DNA of 64,000 nt from DTU024 sp964518875 (GCA_964518875.1 CAZFHI010000003.1:1-64000); one strand, 5' to 3'; shown: positions 32,371-41,329, numbered from the stretch's first letter. Notes: generated by a model not told the origin, from the sequence alone. Made by a program: numbers and translations.

Positions 32371-33389
32371 TATTTCACCTCGTTAAGTTGCGCTTGTTTT
32401 TCTTCTTTTTTATCGAGATATGCAGCTATAAGAACGCTTGACAGCGTTGCAAAAAGGTTCGCTACAACCCAGTAGAGCGCAAAGCCCGCATTGCTCGATA
32501 AGCAAATGTATACTGAAAACAGCGGAAAAAAGTATTTCATAAATCCGCCGCCTAACGGATTGTTTACGCTGTCCTGGTTACCAGTTGATGCAGCTGGATT
32601 CATTTTAGTCATCAGCACTTGCGACAGACCCGCCATTACCGGCAGTATCAGTAAGCCGTTATACTGCTGGTATACAGACAATGTCGTTATGAAAAAGTTA
32701 AGATTGCTCCACCCTGGTACTGTGGCAAGGGCGCTTTGATAAGCCGGCATTTGCGCGAGCGTCTGCTGTATAAAAGGCAGGCTTTCTTTAAACGCTTCCG
32801 CTGATGATAGATCCAGCGTTCCATTAAAGCCTTCGACCGCAAGTGAAATATTAGATAGAATATTCGCCCTTGCGCCTTCTGAAAGCGTTGAAAACATTTT
32901 CTGCCAGACGTCAAACGTAATTATTCTGAGAGAATCCAGGCTCGGGGCCGCTGCTGAAAAAAGAGAATCTACGGTCCAGATGTTGCGTACCCACAGCCAG
33001 CCTTCAAACTGAGGCGCGTTGCCCTGAAGATATTCAAAAACCTGGCTTACGGTCTGCTCGTTAGCCAGCCGGCGAAGAGCTGCGAACATGGCAAACAGTA
33101 TGGGCATTTGTATGAGCAAAGGAAGGCATCCGCTCATAGGGTTGTACTTTTCACGCTTCATTAGTTCAGCCTGCTTTTGCTGCAGCCTTACTTTATCATT
33201 AGCGTATTTTTTCTGCAGTTTGTTAATTTCCGGCTGTATTTTTTGCATTTTACGCATGCCTTTGCGGTTTTTGTAGTCAAGCGGCAAAAGGATTAGGCGT
33301 ACAAGTACCGTAAACAGTACAATGGACCAGCCGTAGTTACCTGCGAAAGACTGTATCCAGTTCAGTATGCTCGTAAAAAAATCTGTCAC
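32370..33389 (-). CDS. yidC: YidC/Oxa1 membrane protein insertase
   Basis: Inserts proteins into the cytoplasmic membrane alone or with SecYEG. The 339-residue protein has the core fold: first helix WSIVLFTVLVRLILLPL with the conserved Arg that sits in the hydrophilic groove, the cytoplasmic coiled hairpin MQKIQPEINKLQKKYANDK, then CLPLLIQMPILFAMFAAL, a soluble extracytoplasmic stretch (about 105-220), and further helices near the C-terminus. There is no N-terminal lipoprotein signal. The extracytoplasmic loop is longer than in Bacillus SpoIIIJ. It follows yidD by 3 bases. Confidence 0.93.
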   Translation of the reverse strand: MTDFFTSILNWIQSFAGNYGWSIVLFTVLVRLILLPLDYKNRKGMRKMQKIQPEINKLQKKYANDKVRLQQKQAELMKREKYNPMSGCLPLLIQMPILFAMFAALRRLANEQTVSQVFEYLQGNAPQFEGWLWVRNIWTVDSLFSAAAPSLDSLRIITFDVWQKMFSTLSEGARANILSNISLAVEGFNGTLDLSSAEAFKESLPFIQQTLAQMPAYQSALATVPGWSNLNFFITTLSVYQQYNGLLILPVMAGLSQVLMTKMNPAASTGNQDSVNNPLGGGFMKYFFPLFSVYICLSSNAGFALYWVVANLFATLSSVLIAAYLDKKEEKQAQLNEVK

Positions 33390-33392
33390 GGG

Positions 33393-33635
33393 CTATTCCC
33401 TCCTGATGGGTTGTTCTGGTGATTCCGGCACGGGGTCATAGCCCCCGCGGAAGAATGGATTGCAGCGCAGCAAGCGTTTAATGCCAAGCAAGAAGCCTTT
33501 GCACGCGCCAAAGCGCACGACAGCTTCCCGCATATATTCAGAGCATGTGGGCGTAAACCTGCAGCTGTCCGGCAAATACGGGCTTATGCTCCGTTGGTAA
33601 AATGATATAAGCTTAAGCAAAAGGTTACGCATCAT
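33393..33635 (-). CDS. yidD: membrane protein insertion efficiency factor YidD
   Basis: Small amphipathic protein that supports YidC-dependent insertion. The 80-residue protein is a clear match: FYQRSISPYLPDSCRFTPTCSEYM with the conserved Cys pair, then RLLRCNPFFRGGYDPVPE. It lies between rnpA and yidC, the standard place. Confidence 0.95.
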   Translation of the reverse strand: MMRNLLLKLISFYQRSISPYLPDSCRFTPTCSEYMREAVVRFGACKGFLLGIKRLLRCNPFFRGGYDPVPESPEQPIRRE

Positions 33636-33678
33636 ATTGAATATTTTTGAAGTCTTTATGCAAGCGCTTTAGCGAGTT

Positions 33679-34017
33679 TCATTTTAACGAATCGTTTAAA
33701 AGGTTCATGCGCTTCAAAAGATAATTCATATCCTTTGAAAGCGCCCAGTAGTCCGCGTATGCCGCCTTTTCTCTCGCCGTAAAAACATAGTAGCCTTTTT
33801 TTACGCACGGCAGTTTTTTACGGAAGCACTCGCGCAATCTTCTTTTTATTTTGTTTCTTGTTACGGCATTGCCTACTTTCTTGCTTACAGAAAAGCCCAC
33901 TTGGGTTCTATGGGCTTTTACATAGGTAAGCGCAAGCGTAGAACATGCGCTGCGCCTGCCGTGCCTGAAAACATAGTTAAAATGACCGTTCTTAGAAATG
34001 CGCTTGTCTTTTTGCAT
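33679..34017 (-). CDS. rnpA: ribonuclease P protein component
   Basis: Basic protein subunit that binds the RNase P RNA and the 5' leader of pre-tRNA. From the ATG at 34017 the protein has 112 residues, with the conserved F..V...GRR opening, VGFSVSKKVGNAVTRN and the basic signature NKIKRRLRE. A longer frame reaching 34218 exists, but it runs antisense-free through the rpmH gene in another frame, so I reject the extension. It begins 32 bases after the rpmH stop with no strong ribosome binding site, and may depend on translation of rpmH. Confidence 0.9.
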   Translation of the reverse strand: MQKDKRISKNGHFNYVFRHGRRSACSTLALTYVKAHRTQVGFSVSKKVGNAVTRNKIKRRLRECFRKKLPCVKKGYYVFTAREKAAYADYWALSKDMNYLLKRMNLLNDSLK

Positions 34018-34049
34018 TATAGGTGGCTGCGTTAAATTACAGCTGCCGC

Positions 34050-34184
34050 TTATACGGTAAGGGCTTTGCGGCCTCTCGCTCTGCGCCTTGCAAGCACCTT
34101 GCGGCCGCCTTTTGTCATCATTCTCTGACGAAATCCATGTGTAGTCTTGCGTTTGCGTTTTTTGGGCTGATAGGTTCTTATCAT
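34050..34184 (-). CDS. rpmH: 50S ribosomal protein L34
   Basis: A 44-codon gene, short enough to be missed by length-filtered gene calling. The product begins MIRTYQPKKRKRK, continues THGFRQRM and KGGRKVLARRRARGRK, and ends LTV, matching the L34 family throughout; the second residue is Ile where Lys is common. An AAAAGGAG site lies 8 bases before the ATG at 34184. It is the first gene of the rpmH-rnpA-yidD-yidC-jag cluster. Confidence 0.97.
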   Translation of the reverse strand: MIRTYQPKKRKRKTTHGFRQRMMTKGGRKVLARRRARGRKALTV

Positions 34185-34210
34185 ATTTTACACTCCTTTT
34201 AATTAAATCT

Positions 34211-34229
34211 TTGCGCATTCAATGCGCAA
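34211..34229. promoter_or_regulatory. 19-bp perfect inverted repeat in the rpmH leader
   Basis: TTGCGCATT, one C, AATGCGCAA is a perfect 9+1+9 dyad 26 bases upstream of the rpmH start codon. It may fold as a hairpin in the mRNA leader or act as a protein-binding site in DNA. Confidence 0.5.
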
Positions 34230-34262
34230 CATATGTATAGACGCTCAGGCATCTCAACGCAT

Positions 34263-34291
34263 TGTATAAATGCGGAACACCACAAGGGCAA
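34263..34291 (-). promoter_or_regulatory. candidate rpmH operon promoter
   Basis: Minus strand TTGCCC (34286-34291), 17-base spacer, TATACA (34263-34268). Matches are moderate (four of six each), but the site is in the only intergenic space upstream of rpmH. Confidence 0.4.
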
Positions 34292-34323
34292 CCATTTTAG
34301 TATACTATCTGCCGATTATTCTG

Positions 34324-34962
34324 TCAATCCTGGTATATGCTTTCCCAGTCAAGCCGCGCCTCCTCAGGCGAAAGAAGCTCCAGCACAACATGGTTCGGCA
34401 AGCATATTATCATGTTTTGTAAAATGCGTGTGTTTTTGTTTTCCAAGGTAATTTCTCCCTGGTAAATGCAGTCCTGGTTATCGCAGTTCGCGGAAAACAT
34501 CTTAACAGAGCCTTCAGTAACTTCAACGACGTTTTCCTTACCGTCCGGCTGCCGTATTACGAGCTTGTCTTCCCTTGTCAGAGGAATAGGGTCATACACG
34601 GCATTCCCTACCTGTATTTTCAAGTAAGCCTTCGCTGGCTGCAGGGTAGGCGCAGCAGAAGCTGCAGGTTCGGTTTCTTTTTCATTTTCATCTGAAGTTA
34701 AGCTTGAATTTTCCAAACTGTCAGTAGATTTTGGATCTGGGCTTTTCTTATTTTCGGCTGGCTCGGCAGTTTGCAATTTATTATCCGCAGCGCCGTCAGA
34801 TTTTTCAGCCGCCGGCGTTTTTTCAGCTGAATTATCCGTATTGGAAGATACAAATTCACCCGCTGTGGGCGCGTTATCATGCGGTATAAAGCGAGCCGCC
34901 AAAAGAACCAGCAGGGCTGCCGCCACAACAACTACTATAATAATAATGTCTCTTTTTTTCAA
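34324..34962 (-). CDS. membrane-anchored NusG domain II protein
   Basis: A 212-residue protein with one N-terminal transmembrane helix (about residues 5-23), a Ser/Glu/Pro-rich low-complexity region (about 30-105), and a C-terminal domain that matches the family called NusG_II (about 108-210): LKIQVGNAVYDPIPL, then CDNQDCIYQGEI with the conserved Cys pair, and IICLPNHVVLEL. Such proteins are exported and of unknown function; despite the name they are not transcription factors. It is the last gene in the tig-clpP-clpX-lon-ysxC operon, ten bases after ysxC. Confidence 0.8.
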   Translation of the reverse strand: MKKRDIIIIVVVVAAALLVLLAARFIPHDNAPTAGEFVSSNTDNSAEKTPAAEKSDGAADNKLQTAEPAENKKSPDPKSTDSLENSSLTSDENEKETEPAASAAPTLQPAKAYLKIQVGNAVYDPIPLTREDKLVIRQPDGKENVVEVTEGSVKMFSANCDNQDCIYQGEITLENKNTRILQNMIICLPNHVVLELLSPEEARLDWESIYQD

Positions 34963-34972
34963 TGGTATTCCC

Positions 34973-35554
34973 TCAGTCTAAATGTTTTTCTATTGCCGCA
35001 AGCAGGTTTTCACGTCCCTGTCCCGTTTGAGACGACCAAATAACTACTTGCCAGGGCTGAAGCGCCATAGCGTGGCAAATATCAAGCCTGTTTCTGTTTT
35101 GCTGCGCCCTTGAAAGCTTGTCCGCCTTGGTAGCCACTATTGTAAAGGGTATCCTGGTAAGACGCAGAAAATCCACCATCTGCACATCCTGCCGCGTAGG
35201 CTTATGGCGCAGATCTACCAGTTGAATGCACGCAGCCAGGTTTTCTGACGTTTTAAAATAATCATCCATCATGCGGCTCCAGCGGTCTTTTTCATACTTG
35301 CTCACCTTAGCAAAGCCGTAACCCGGCAGATCTACAATAAAGAAATCATCGTTAATGTTGAAAAAATTTATAAGGCGTGTTTTCCCTGGCGTACTGCTCG
35401 TTTTAGCGAGCCCTTTTTTACGACAAAGGGCGTTGATAAGCGAGCTTTTGCCCACATTGCTTCTTCCTGCAAAGGCTATTTCTTTTTTGCCCGTATTTTT
35501 AAATGTTTTGTATTCCGGTACTGAAACCACGAATTCCGCGCTTTTAATATCCAT
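34973..35554 (-). CDS. ysxC: ribosome biogenesis GTP-binding protein YsxC/EngB
   Basis: GTPase needed for 50S subunit assembly. The 193-residue protein has G1 GRSNVGKSS (about residues 28-36), G2 with the conserved Thr in STPGKT, G3 DLPGYGFAKV and G4 TKADK. The order lon-ysxC is the classical Firmicute one. It follows lon by one base. Confidence 0.96.
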   Translation of the reverse strand: MDIKSAEFVVSVPEYKTFKNTGKKEIAFAGRSNVGKSSLINALCRKKGLAKTSSTPGKTRLINFFNINDDFFIVDLPGYGFAKVSKYEKDRWSRMMDDYFKTSENLAACIQLVDLRHKPTRQDVQMVDFLRLTRIPFTIVATKADKLSRAQQNRNRLDICHAMALQPWQVVIWSSQTGQGRENLLAAIEKHLD

Positions 35555-35555
35555 A

Positions 35556-37886
35556 TCAGCTTATTAACGCTATAGAAATAACTTCATCAGCGCAGTTTAC
35601 ATAATGTATTTCAAAGTTTTGCACTATGTATTTCGGAAGCTCCTGCACGTCTTTCCTGTTTTCCGCAGGAAGGCAAAGCACTTTGATTCCAGCTCTGTAT
35701 GCCGCCAAAAGCTTTTCTCTTACGCCGCCTATAGGCAAAACTCTGCCTGCAAGCGTCATTTCACCCGTCATGGCAATGTCCTGGCGTACAGGCTTTCCTG
35801 TGAACGCGGAAACCAAAGCCGTAGTCATCGTGACGCCTGCGGAAGGCCCGTCTTTTGGCACTGCGCCTTCAGGGACGTGTATGTGTACGTCGTGCGTCTG
35901 AACAAAGTCGTCCGCTATATTAAATTTCCTGCCCTTAGACCTCACCCAGCTTAATGACGCCTGCGCGCTTTCCTTCATAACGTCGCCAAGGTGCCCCGTC
36001 AAAGAGAAATTTCCCTTGCCCGGCATAACGACGCACTCTATTGCAAGCATTTCCCCGCCGACCGTTGTATAAGCAAGGCCGTTTACTATGCCGATCGTGG
36101 GTTTCTTTATAAGGTCGCTCCTTAAATATTTTTTTGCTCCGAGGTATTCTTCTACCTTCTGCACGCCTACCCGCTTTGATTTTTGCTTGTTTTCAAGCAT
36201 TTCAACAGCGGCCTTGCGCACTATTTTGCTCAGCGTCCTTGAAAGCGTGCGCACGCCGGATTCCCTTGTGTATCCTTCTATTACAAGCCTTATAGCGTCG
36301 TCTGTCATTTTAACGCTGCCCGCGGGAAGACCGTTTTCCTTTATTTGCTTTCTAAGCAGATGCCTTTTTGCTATCTCAAATTTTTCTTCCTCGGTATAGC
36401 TCGATACTTCTATAAGCTCCATCCTGTCAAGCAAAGGATCAGGTATAGTATCCACGGTATTAGCGGTAGTTACAAACATAACTTTGGATAAGTCCAGAGG
36501 GACTTCCAGATAATGGTCCCTGAAATGATTGTTTTGCTCCGAATCCAGTACTTCAAGCAAGGCGCTTGAAGGATCCCCTCTGAAATCGCTGCCTAATTTA
36601 TCTATTTCATCCAGCAGAAACACGGGGTTCATGCTGCCTGACTGCTGTATCCCGTACACTATTCTGCCTGGCATGGCGCCGATATACGTCCTTCTGTGGC
36701 CATATATTTCCGCTTCATCGCGCACGCCGCCTAATGACATCTGTATGAATTTTCTGCCCATGGATTTAGCTATCGCCTTGACTATTGAAGTTTTGCCAAC
36801 TCCCGGAGGGCCTACAAAGCAAAGTATGGAACCTTTCATCTCCGCTTTTTTAGTGTTTTTCTGCATGGATTTAACGGCAAGAAACTCAATTATGCGCTCC
36901 TTTACCTCTTTCATGCCATAGTGGTCTTCATCAAGCGTTTGGCGCGCCCTTTCAAGCGACATATTGTCCTGCGTATATTTTCCCCATGGCAAATCAAGAA
37001 TATGGCGCACATAGTTTTCGCTTACGGCGGATTCCGGAGAGCCTGGCATAAGCCTGTTCAGACGCTCTATCTCTTTTTCAACCTTTTCTTTAGCTTCCTT
37101 GTTAAGCGGAAGCTTTTCAGCTTCTTTTGAAAATTCCTCATAAAGCTCGCTGTCGTCTTCGCCGAGCTCTTCCTGTATTACGCGCATTTGCTCACGCAGA
37201 TAATATTCCTTCTGGTTTTTATCCAGCTGCATTTTAACCTTAAGCTGAACCATGCGCTCTATGCCGGCAAGCTCTTTTTCCTGCGCCAATACAGCGCATA
37301 TTTCCATAAGCCTTTTATCTGTTTCTTCTATCGACAATATTTCTAATTTTTTGTTGAAATCTGCTACTGTGCTTGAGGCTATTGTATCAACAAGATAATC
37401 CGGATCTTCTATATTATTTACTGCGCGCAAAAGTTCCGGAGATATTTTGTTTCCGCTAATAGCATATTCTTCGAAATATTCTTTTGCGCTGCGCATCAGC
37501 ACCTTGATTTTTTCATCCATATTGTCCATATTAAAAGGAGGTATTTCCTCTACCTGGGCAAAAAAGGCTCCTTCGCTGATATCAGCGCTGACAAGTTTTG
37601 CGCGCGATACGCCTTCTGCGAGCACGCGCATATTATCGCCTGATAAATGTAAAACCTGTCTTATTTCCGCAATAGACCCAACGGGAAAAATATCATCAAA
37701 TTCAGGATCTTCTACTTCCGCATCCTTTTGTGTCGCTATAAATATTCTGCGGTCATGTTCTATTGCGTAATCTATTGCGGCAGTGCTTTTTTCACGGCCG
37801 ACATCAAAATGCAGCACTGTACGCGGAAACATAATCATGCCCCGCATAGGTATAAGCGGCAAGGTAAGGATATTTTTGTTCTGCAT
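35556..37886 (-). CDS. lon: ATP-dependent protease Lon
   Basis: Degrades misfolded and regulatory proteins. The 776-residue protein has the N-terminal substrate domain (about 8-200), AAA+ module with Walker A GPPGVGKTSIVKAIA (about 351-366) and Walker B VFLLDEIDKLG, and the C-terminal protease with catalytic Ser in PKDGPSAGVTM (about 678) and its Lys partner about 43 residues later. Length matches LonA. A hairpin between clpX and lon may reduce read-through. Confidence 0.97.
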   Translation of the reverse strand: MQNKNILTLPLIPMRGMIMFPRTVLHFDVGREKSTAAIDYAIEHDRRIFIATQKDAEVEDPEFDDIFPVGSIAEIRQVLHLSGDNMRVLAEGVSRAKLVSADISEGAFFAQVEEIPPFNMDNMDEKIKVLMRSAKEYFEEYAISGNKISPELLRAVNNIEDPDYLVDTIASSTVADFNKKLEILSIEETDKRLMEICAVLAQEKELAGIERMVQLKVKMQLDKNQKEYYLREQMRVIQEELGEDDSELYEEFSKEAEKLPLNKEAKEKVEKEIERLNRLMPGSPESAVSENYVRHILDLPWGKYTQDNMSLERARQTLDEDHYGMKEVKERIIEFLAVKSMQKNTKKAEMKGSILCFVGPPGVGKTSIVKAIAKSMGRKFIQMSLGGVRDEAEIYGHRRTYIGAMPGRIVYGIQQSGSMNPVFLLDEIDKLGSDFRGDPSSALLEVLDSEQNNHFRDHYLEVPLDLSKVMFVTTANTVDTIPDPLLDRMELIEVSSYTEEEKFEIAKRHLLRKQIKENGLPAGSVKMTDDAIRLVIEGYTRESGVRTLSRTLSKIVRKAAVEMLENKQKSKRVGVQKVEEYLGAKKYLRSDLIKKPTIGIVNGLAYTTVGGEMLAIECVVMPGKGNFSLTGHLGDVMKESAQASLSWVRSKGRKFNIADDFVQTHDVHIHVPEGAVPKDGPSAGVTMTTALVSAFTGKPVRQDIAMTGEMTLAGRVLPIGGVREKLLAAYRAGIKVLCLPAENRKDVQELPKYIVQNFEIHYVNCADEVISIALIS

Positions 37887-37900
37887 TAATTCTCCTTGTT

Positions 37901-37936
37901 AAAAGTCTCCTCTTTGCATTGCAGTAAAGAGGAGAC
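37901..37936 (-). terminator. hairpin between clpX and lon
   Basis: Perfect 11-bp stem (37905-37915 with 37926-37936, 10-base loop), followed on the minus strand by TTTTAAC. The T tract is short, so it probably attenuates rather than stops transcription, lowering lon relative to clpX. Confidence 0.6.
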
Positions 37937-37944
37937 ATGTTTTT

Positions 37945-39237
37945 TTAAGATGCATCTCCCGCAAGCGAGCTGTCGTCACCGCTGTAAGGCTTGTTTCTTT
38001 TGCTGCCCTTAACAAGCTTTGGCGCTTCTCCTTTTGTAATCGTATTTTTATCAACTATGCACTTGCTGAACCCAGGCCTTGAAGGCAACATAAACATCGT
38101 GTCCAGCAACGCGTTTTCCATAATCGCGCGTAACCCTCTCGCTCCCGTTTTTCTATTCAGCGCTTCACGCGCAACGGCTTTAAGAGCTGCGTCAGTAAAT
38201 ACAAGCTCTACCCCATCCAGCATGAACAGATACTGGTACTGCTTTACAAGCGCATTTTTAGGCTCCGTCAATATACGCACAAGCGCTTTTTCATCAAGGT
38301 TGTCTAAAGATACTACTATGGGTATCCTGCCTACAAGTTCAGGTATCATGCCAAATCGAACGAGGTCTTCAGGCTGAACGTCGTTTAAAACGTCGTTTTC
38401 ATTTTTACTGGTTTCATCTTCTTTTGAGTTTGCACCAAAGCCAAGCACTCTCGCGCCTAAGCGATTCTTTATAATATTTTCAAGCCCGTCAAAGGCTCCG
38501 CCCAATATAAATAAAATATTGGTTGTATCTATATGCAAAAATTCCTGCTGCGGGTGCTTGCGTCCGCCCTGCGGCGGCACGTTGGCGACCGTGCCTTCAA
38601 GTATTTTAAGCAGCGCCTGCTGAACGCCTTCCCCTGACACATCGCGCGTTATGGAAGCGTTTTCGGATTTACGGCCTATCTTATCGACCTCATCAAGGTA
38701 TATTATGCCGTGCTCCGCCGCCTTAATATCTCCGTCCGCAGCCTGTACGAGCCTTAAAAGTATGTTTTCCACATCTTCGCCTACATATCCCGCTTCTGTA
38801 AGGCTCGTAGCGTCCGCAATGGCAAAGGGCAATTGCAAAATATCCGCCATCGTCTGCGCAAGGTAGGTTTTGCCTGTGCCTGTGTTGCCAATTAGAAGTA
38901 TGTTTGACTTTTTAAGCTCCACGTCTTTGTTGCGCTTATCAGAAAACACCCTTTTATAGTGGTTGTATACGCCTACTGCAAGAGCGCGTTTTGCTTTCTC
39001 CTGGCCTATTACGTATTCGTCAAGCGCTTCTTTCATCTGCTGAGGAGTAATAAGCCTGCCCTGATTTTTCTTTCTGCGGTGGGGTTTCTGCGTATCTTCG
39101 TCCAAAATTTCGCTGCATATTTTCACACAGTCGCTGCATATGCAGCCGTTTTTACCAGCGATAAGGTTCTCTACCTCGTTTTGGGACCTTCCGCAAAAGC
39201 TGCAGTATTTATTCTGGTTTATACCGTCCTTAGGCAT
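37945..39237 (-). CDS. clpX: ATP-dependent Clp protease ATPase subunit ClpX
   Basis: Unfoldase that feeds substrates to ClpP. The 430-residue protein starts with the zinc-binding domain (CSFCGRSQ...CSDC, about residues 11-36), then the AAA+ core with Walker A GNTGTGKTYLAQ, Walker B IIYLDEVDKIG, the sensor/pore region with AYVGEDVE-like TEAGYVGEDVENIL, and the ClpP-docking loop region. The start is the ATG at 39237, one base after the clpP stop; the longer reading to 39282 lies in clpP. Confidence 0.97.
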   Translation of the reverse strand: MPKDGINQNKYCSFCGRSQNEVENLIAGKNGCICSDCVKICSEILDEDTQKPHRRKKNQGRLITPQQMKEALDEYVIGQEKAKRALAVGVYNHYKRVFSDKRNKDVELKKSNILLIGNTGTGKTYLAQTMADILQLPFAIADATSLTEAGYVGEDVENILLRLVQAADGDIKAAEHGIIYLDEVDKIGRKSENASITRDVSGEGVQQALLKILEGTVANVPPQGGRKHPQQEFLHIDTTNILFILGGAFDGLENIIKNRLGARVLGFGANSKEDETSKNENDVLNDVQPEDLVRFGMIPELVGRIPIVVSLDNLDEKALVRILTEPKNALVKQYQYLFMLDGVELVFTDAALKAVAREALNRKTGARGLRAIMENALLDTMFMLPSRPGFSKCIVDKNTITKGEAPKLVKGSKRNKPYSGDDSSLAGDAS

Positions 39238-39238
39238 C

Positions 39239-39847
39239 CTAATCTTCCTTGTTCGCCTTTGGCTGCGGTTTATATATTTCATCGACTATGCCGTAATTTA
39301 AAGCTTCTTCGGCTGTCATAAAGTAATCTGACTCCACGTCCTTTTCAATCTGTTCCAAAGGCTTTCCCGTCATTTCGCTTATCATACGGTTCATCTTTTC
39401 TTTTGTGCGCTCAAGCCATTTTGCGCGTATTGTTACATCGGTGGACTTTCCCTGCGCGCCGCCTGAAGGCTGGTGTATCATAACTTCGCTGTTAGGAAGC
39501 GCCATGCGCTTTCCCTTGTTCCCCGCCATAAGCAGGAAAGCGCCCATAGACGCCGCCATGCCGACGCATACTGTCCTTACAGGCGCTTTTATATATTTCA
39601 TGGTGTCATATATAGCCATGCCTGCAGTTACAGAGCCGCCGGGGCTGTTTATGTAAAGCGATATATCCGCGTTCGGGTTATCCATTTCCAAAAACAGAAG
39701 CTGCGCGACGATAGTATTTGCCATGCCGTCGTCTATTTTGCCTGTTACAAATACTATTCTGTCCTTAAGCAAACGCGAATATATATCATAGGAGCGTTCG
39801 CCGTTCCCGCTTCTTTCTACTACATAAGGTATTAAATATTCTGCCAT
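39239..39847 (-). CDS. clpP: ATP-dependent Clp protease proteolytic subunit
   Basis: Serine protease that forms the 14-subunit barrel. The 202-residue protein has the catalytic Ser in GMAASMGAFLL (about 98), the His in MIHQPSGGAQG (about 123), and the Asp near VESDYFMTAEEA (about 172). It follows tig by 11 bases and precedes clpX, the standard cluster. Confidence 0.97.
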   Translation of the reverse strand: MAEYLIPYVVERSGNGERSYDIYSRLLKDRIVFVTGKIDDGMANTIVAQLLFLEMDNPNADISLYINSPGGSVTAGMAIYDTMKYIKAPVRTVCVGMAASMGAFLLMAGNKGKRMALPNSEVMIHQPSGGAQGKSTDVTIRAKWLERTKEKMNRMISEMTGKPLEQIEKDVESDYFMTAEEALNYGIVDEIYKPQPKANKED

Positions 39848-39858
39848 TGTTTCTCCTT

Positions 39859-41247
39859 TTATTCTTCCTCATGTTCCGTTTCTTCAGTTTCTTTTACTGC
39901 TTCTTCAACTTTTTCTGCAATTTCATCAGCGTTTACAGGCTTTGGTTCCTCTTCGTTTTTTACTGTTATTTCTGCATTGTCAAAAAGCAGGTCTAATACT
40001 TTTTCGTTTTTGATAACTGTTTTTATGTCGTCAAAATCTCTATCGCGCAAAAGCTTTTTAAATTCTTCCACGTCTTTGCCGGCGCGTTCAGCTTCTTCAG
40101 CTATTTTGGCATCAAGTTCTTCCTGCGTGGGGTCAATTTTTTCTTTTTCGGCGATAGCTTTCATAACAAGCATCTGCTTAACGTTTTCCTCAGCCTGCGG
40201 CTTGTTTGCATCGTTCATTTGTTCCTGAGTCATTCCGGTATATTTTACAAAGTCATCAAAGCGAATGCCCTGGTATGCCAGGCGCAATTTAAAGTTTCTA
40301 AGCATATCTCTCTGCTCGTTTTTAATCATGGCTTCCGGTATGTCGCAGTCCGAAGCGTCCGCCGCCTGCTGAAGCAGATTGTCTATTACCTTGTCCTTGC
40401 TTGTCTTTTCTATCTGCTCGCTTAATTCTTTTTCAATGTTCTTTTTATATTCTTCAAAACTTTCATACTCAGAAACGTCCTGAGCGAATTCGTCGTTGAG
40501 CTCGGGGCGCACTTCCTCCTGAGCGCTGTTCAGCTTTATGTGGAAAACGGCCTCTTTTCCCGCCAGGTTTTCAGCGTGGTATTTTTCGGGGAATGTAACA
40601 GTTATGTCTTTTTCTTCTCCTATATTCATGCCCGCTACCTGATCTTCAAAGCCAGGTATAAAGGCGTTCGATCCGAGCTTAAGCTCCTGCTTTTCAGCTG
40701 TACCGCCTTCAAACTTTTCGCCGTTTACAGAGCCTGAATAGTCTATGTTTACGTAATCCCCTTCTTTAACGCTTCTTTCTGTAATATCCGCTCTCGTCGT
40801 AACAGAATCAACGTCCTGCTCAATGCGCTTATCTATATCTTCCTCTTTAACAGGCGGCATGTAGCGCGTAGCCTTTAAGCCTTTGTATTCTCCAAGCTCC
40901 ACATCAGGCATCACATAAACGGTAGCGTTGAACTTAAGATCCTCGCCTTTGCCTATCTTATCGATTTCAATAGAAGGCTGGTCAACAATCTGCGCGTCTT
41001 CCTTTTCAACCGCTTCCTTATATATTTCCGGGAAAAGCATTTCAAATGCAGTATCGTAAAAAACAGCTTCACCGTACATGTTTTCTATAAGCTTTCTGGG
41101 AGCTTTGCCTTTTCTGAAACCGGGAACGTTAATTCTTTTACGGTCTCTTATATAGGCTTTCTGCATATAAGTTTCAAACTCTTCTGCGGGTACTGTAAAG
41201 TCAAAACGGATCTGGTTGCCGGAAATTTTGCTCATTTTGTAATCCAT
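39859..41247 (-). CDS. tig: trigger factor
   Basis: Ribosome-bound chaperone with peptidyl-prolyl isomerase activity. The 462-residue protein has the N-terminal ribosome-binding domain with the conserved PGFRKGKAPRKLIE loop (about residues 44-57), a central FKBP-type domain (about 160-245) with GDYVNIDYSG and GSNAFIPGFEDQVAGM, and the C-terminal arms. The final 40 residues are very acidic and probably unstructured, longer than usual. First gene of its operon with an extended -10 promoter. Confidence 0.96.
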   Translation of the reverse strand: MDYKMSKISGNQIRFDFTVPAEEFETYMQKAYIRDRKRINVPGFRKGKAPRKLIENMYGEAVFYDTAFEMLFPEIYKEAVEKEDAQIVDQPSIEIDKIGKGEDLKFNATVYVMPDVELGEYKGLKATRYMPPVKEEDIDKRIEQDVDSVTTRADITERSVKEGDYVNIDYSGSVNGEKFEGGTAEKQELKLGSNAFIPGFEDQVAGMNIGEEKDITVTFPEKYHAENLAGKEAVFHIKLNSAQEEVRPELNDEFAQDVSEYESFEEYKKNIEKELSEQIEKTSKDKVIDNLLQQAADASDCDIPEAMIKNEQRDMLRNFKLRLAYQGIRFDDFVKYTGMTQEQMNDANKPQAEENVKQMLVMKAIAEKEKIDPTQEELDAKIAEEAERAGKDVEEFKKLLRDRDFDDIKTVIKNEKVLDLLFDNAEITVKNEEEPKPVNADEIAEKVEEAVKETEETEHEEE

Positions 41248-41300
41248 AGTATAGTCCTCCTGAAATCAACATAGTGCCGTAAGTTTAGACACTGTTCTTT

Positions 41301-41329
41301 ATAATACCATTATTGTAAGTTCGACGCAA
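41301..41329 (-). promoter_or_regulatory. tig operon promoter
   Basis: Minus strand TTGCGT (41324-41329), 17-base spacer, TATTAT (41301-41306) with extended -10 TG. Confidence 0.5.

Noticed and set aside
33679..34218. Long version of rnpA (179 residues)
   Set aside because: The extra part overlaps rpmH in another frame, and does not look like RnpA; the family starts near 34017.
34185..34330. oriC next to rpmH
   Set aside because: I saw no cluster of DnaA boxes (TTATCCACA-like) and no dnaA or dnaN nearby.
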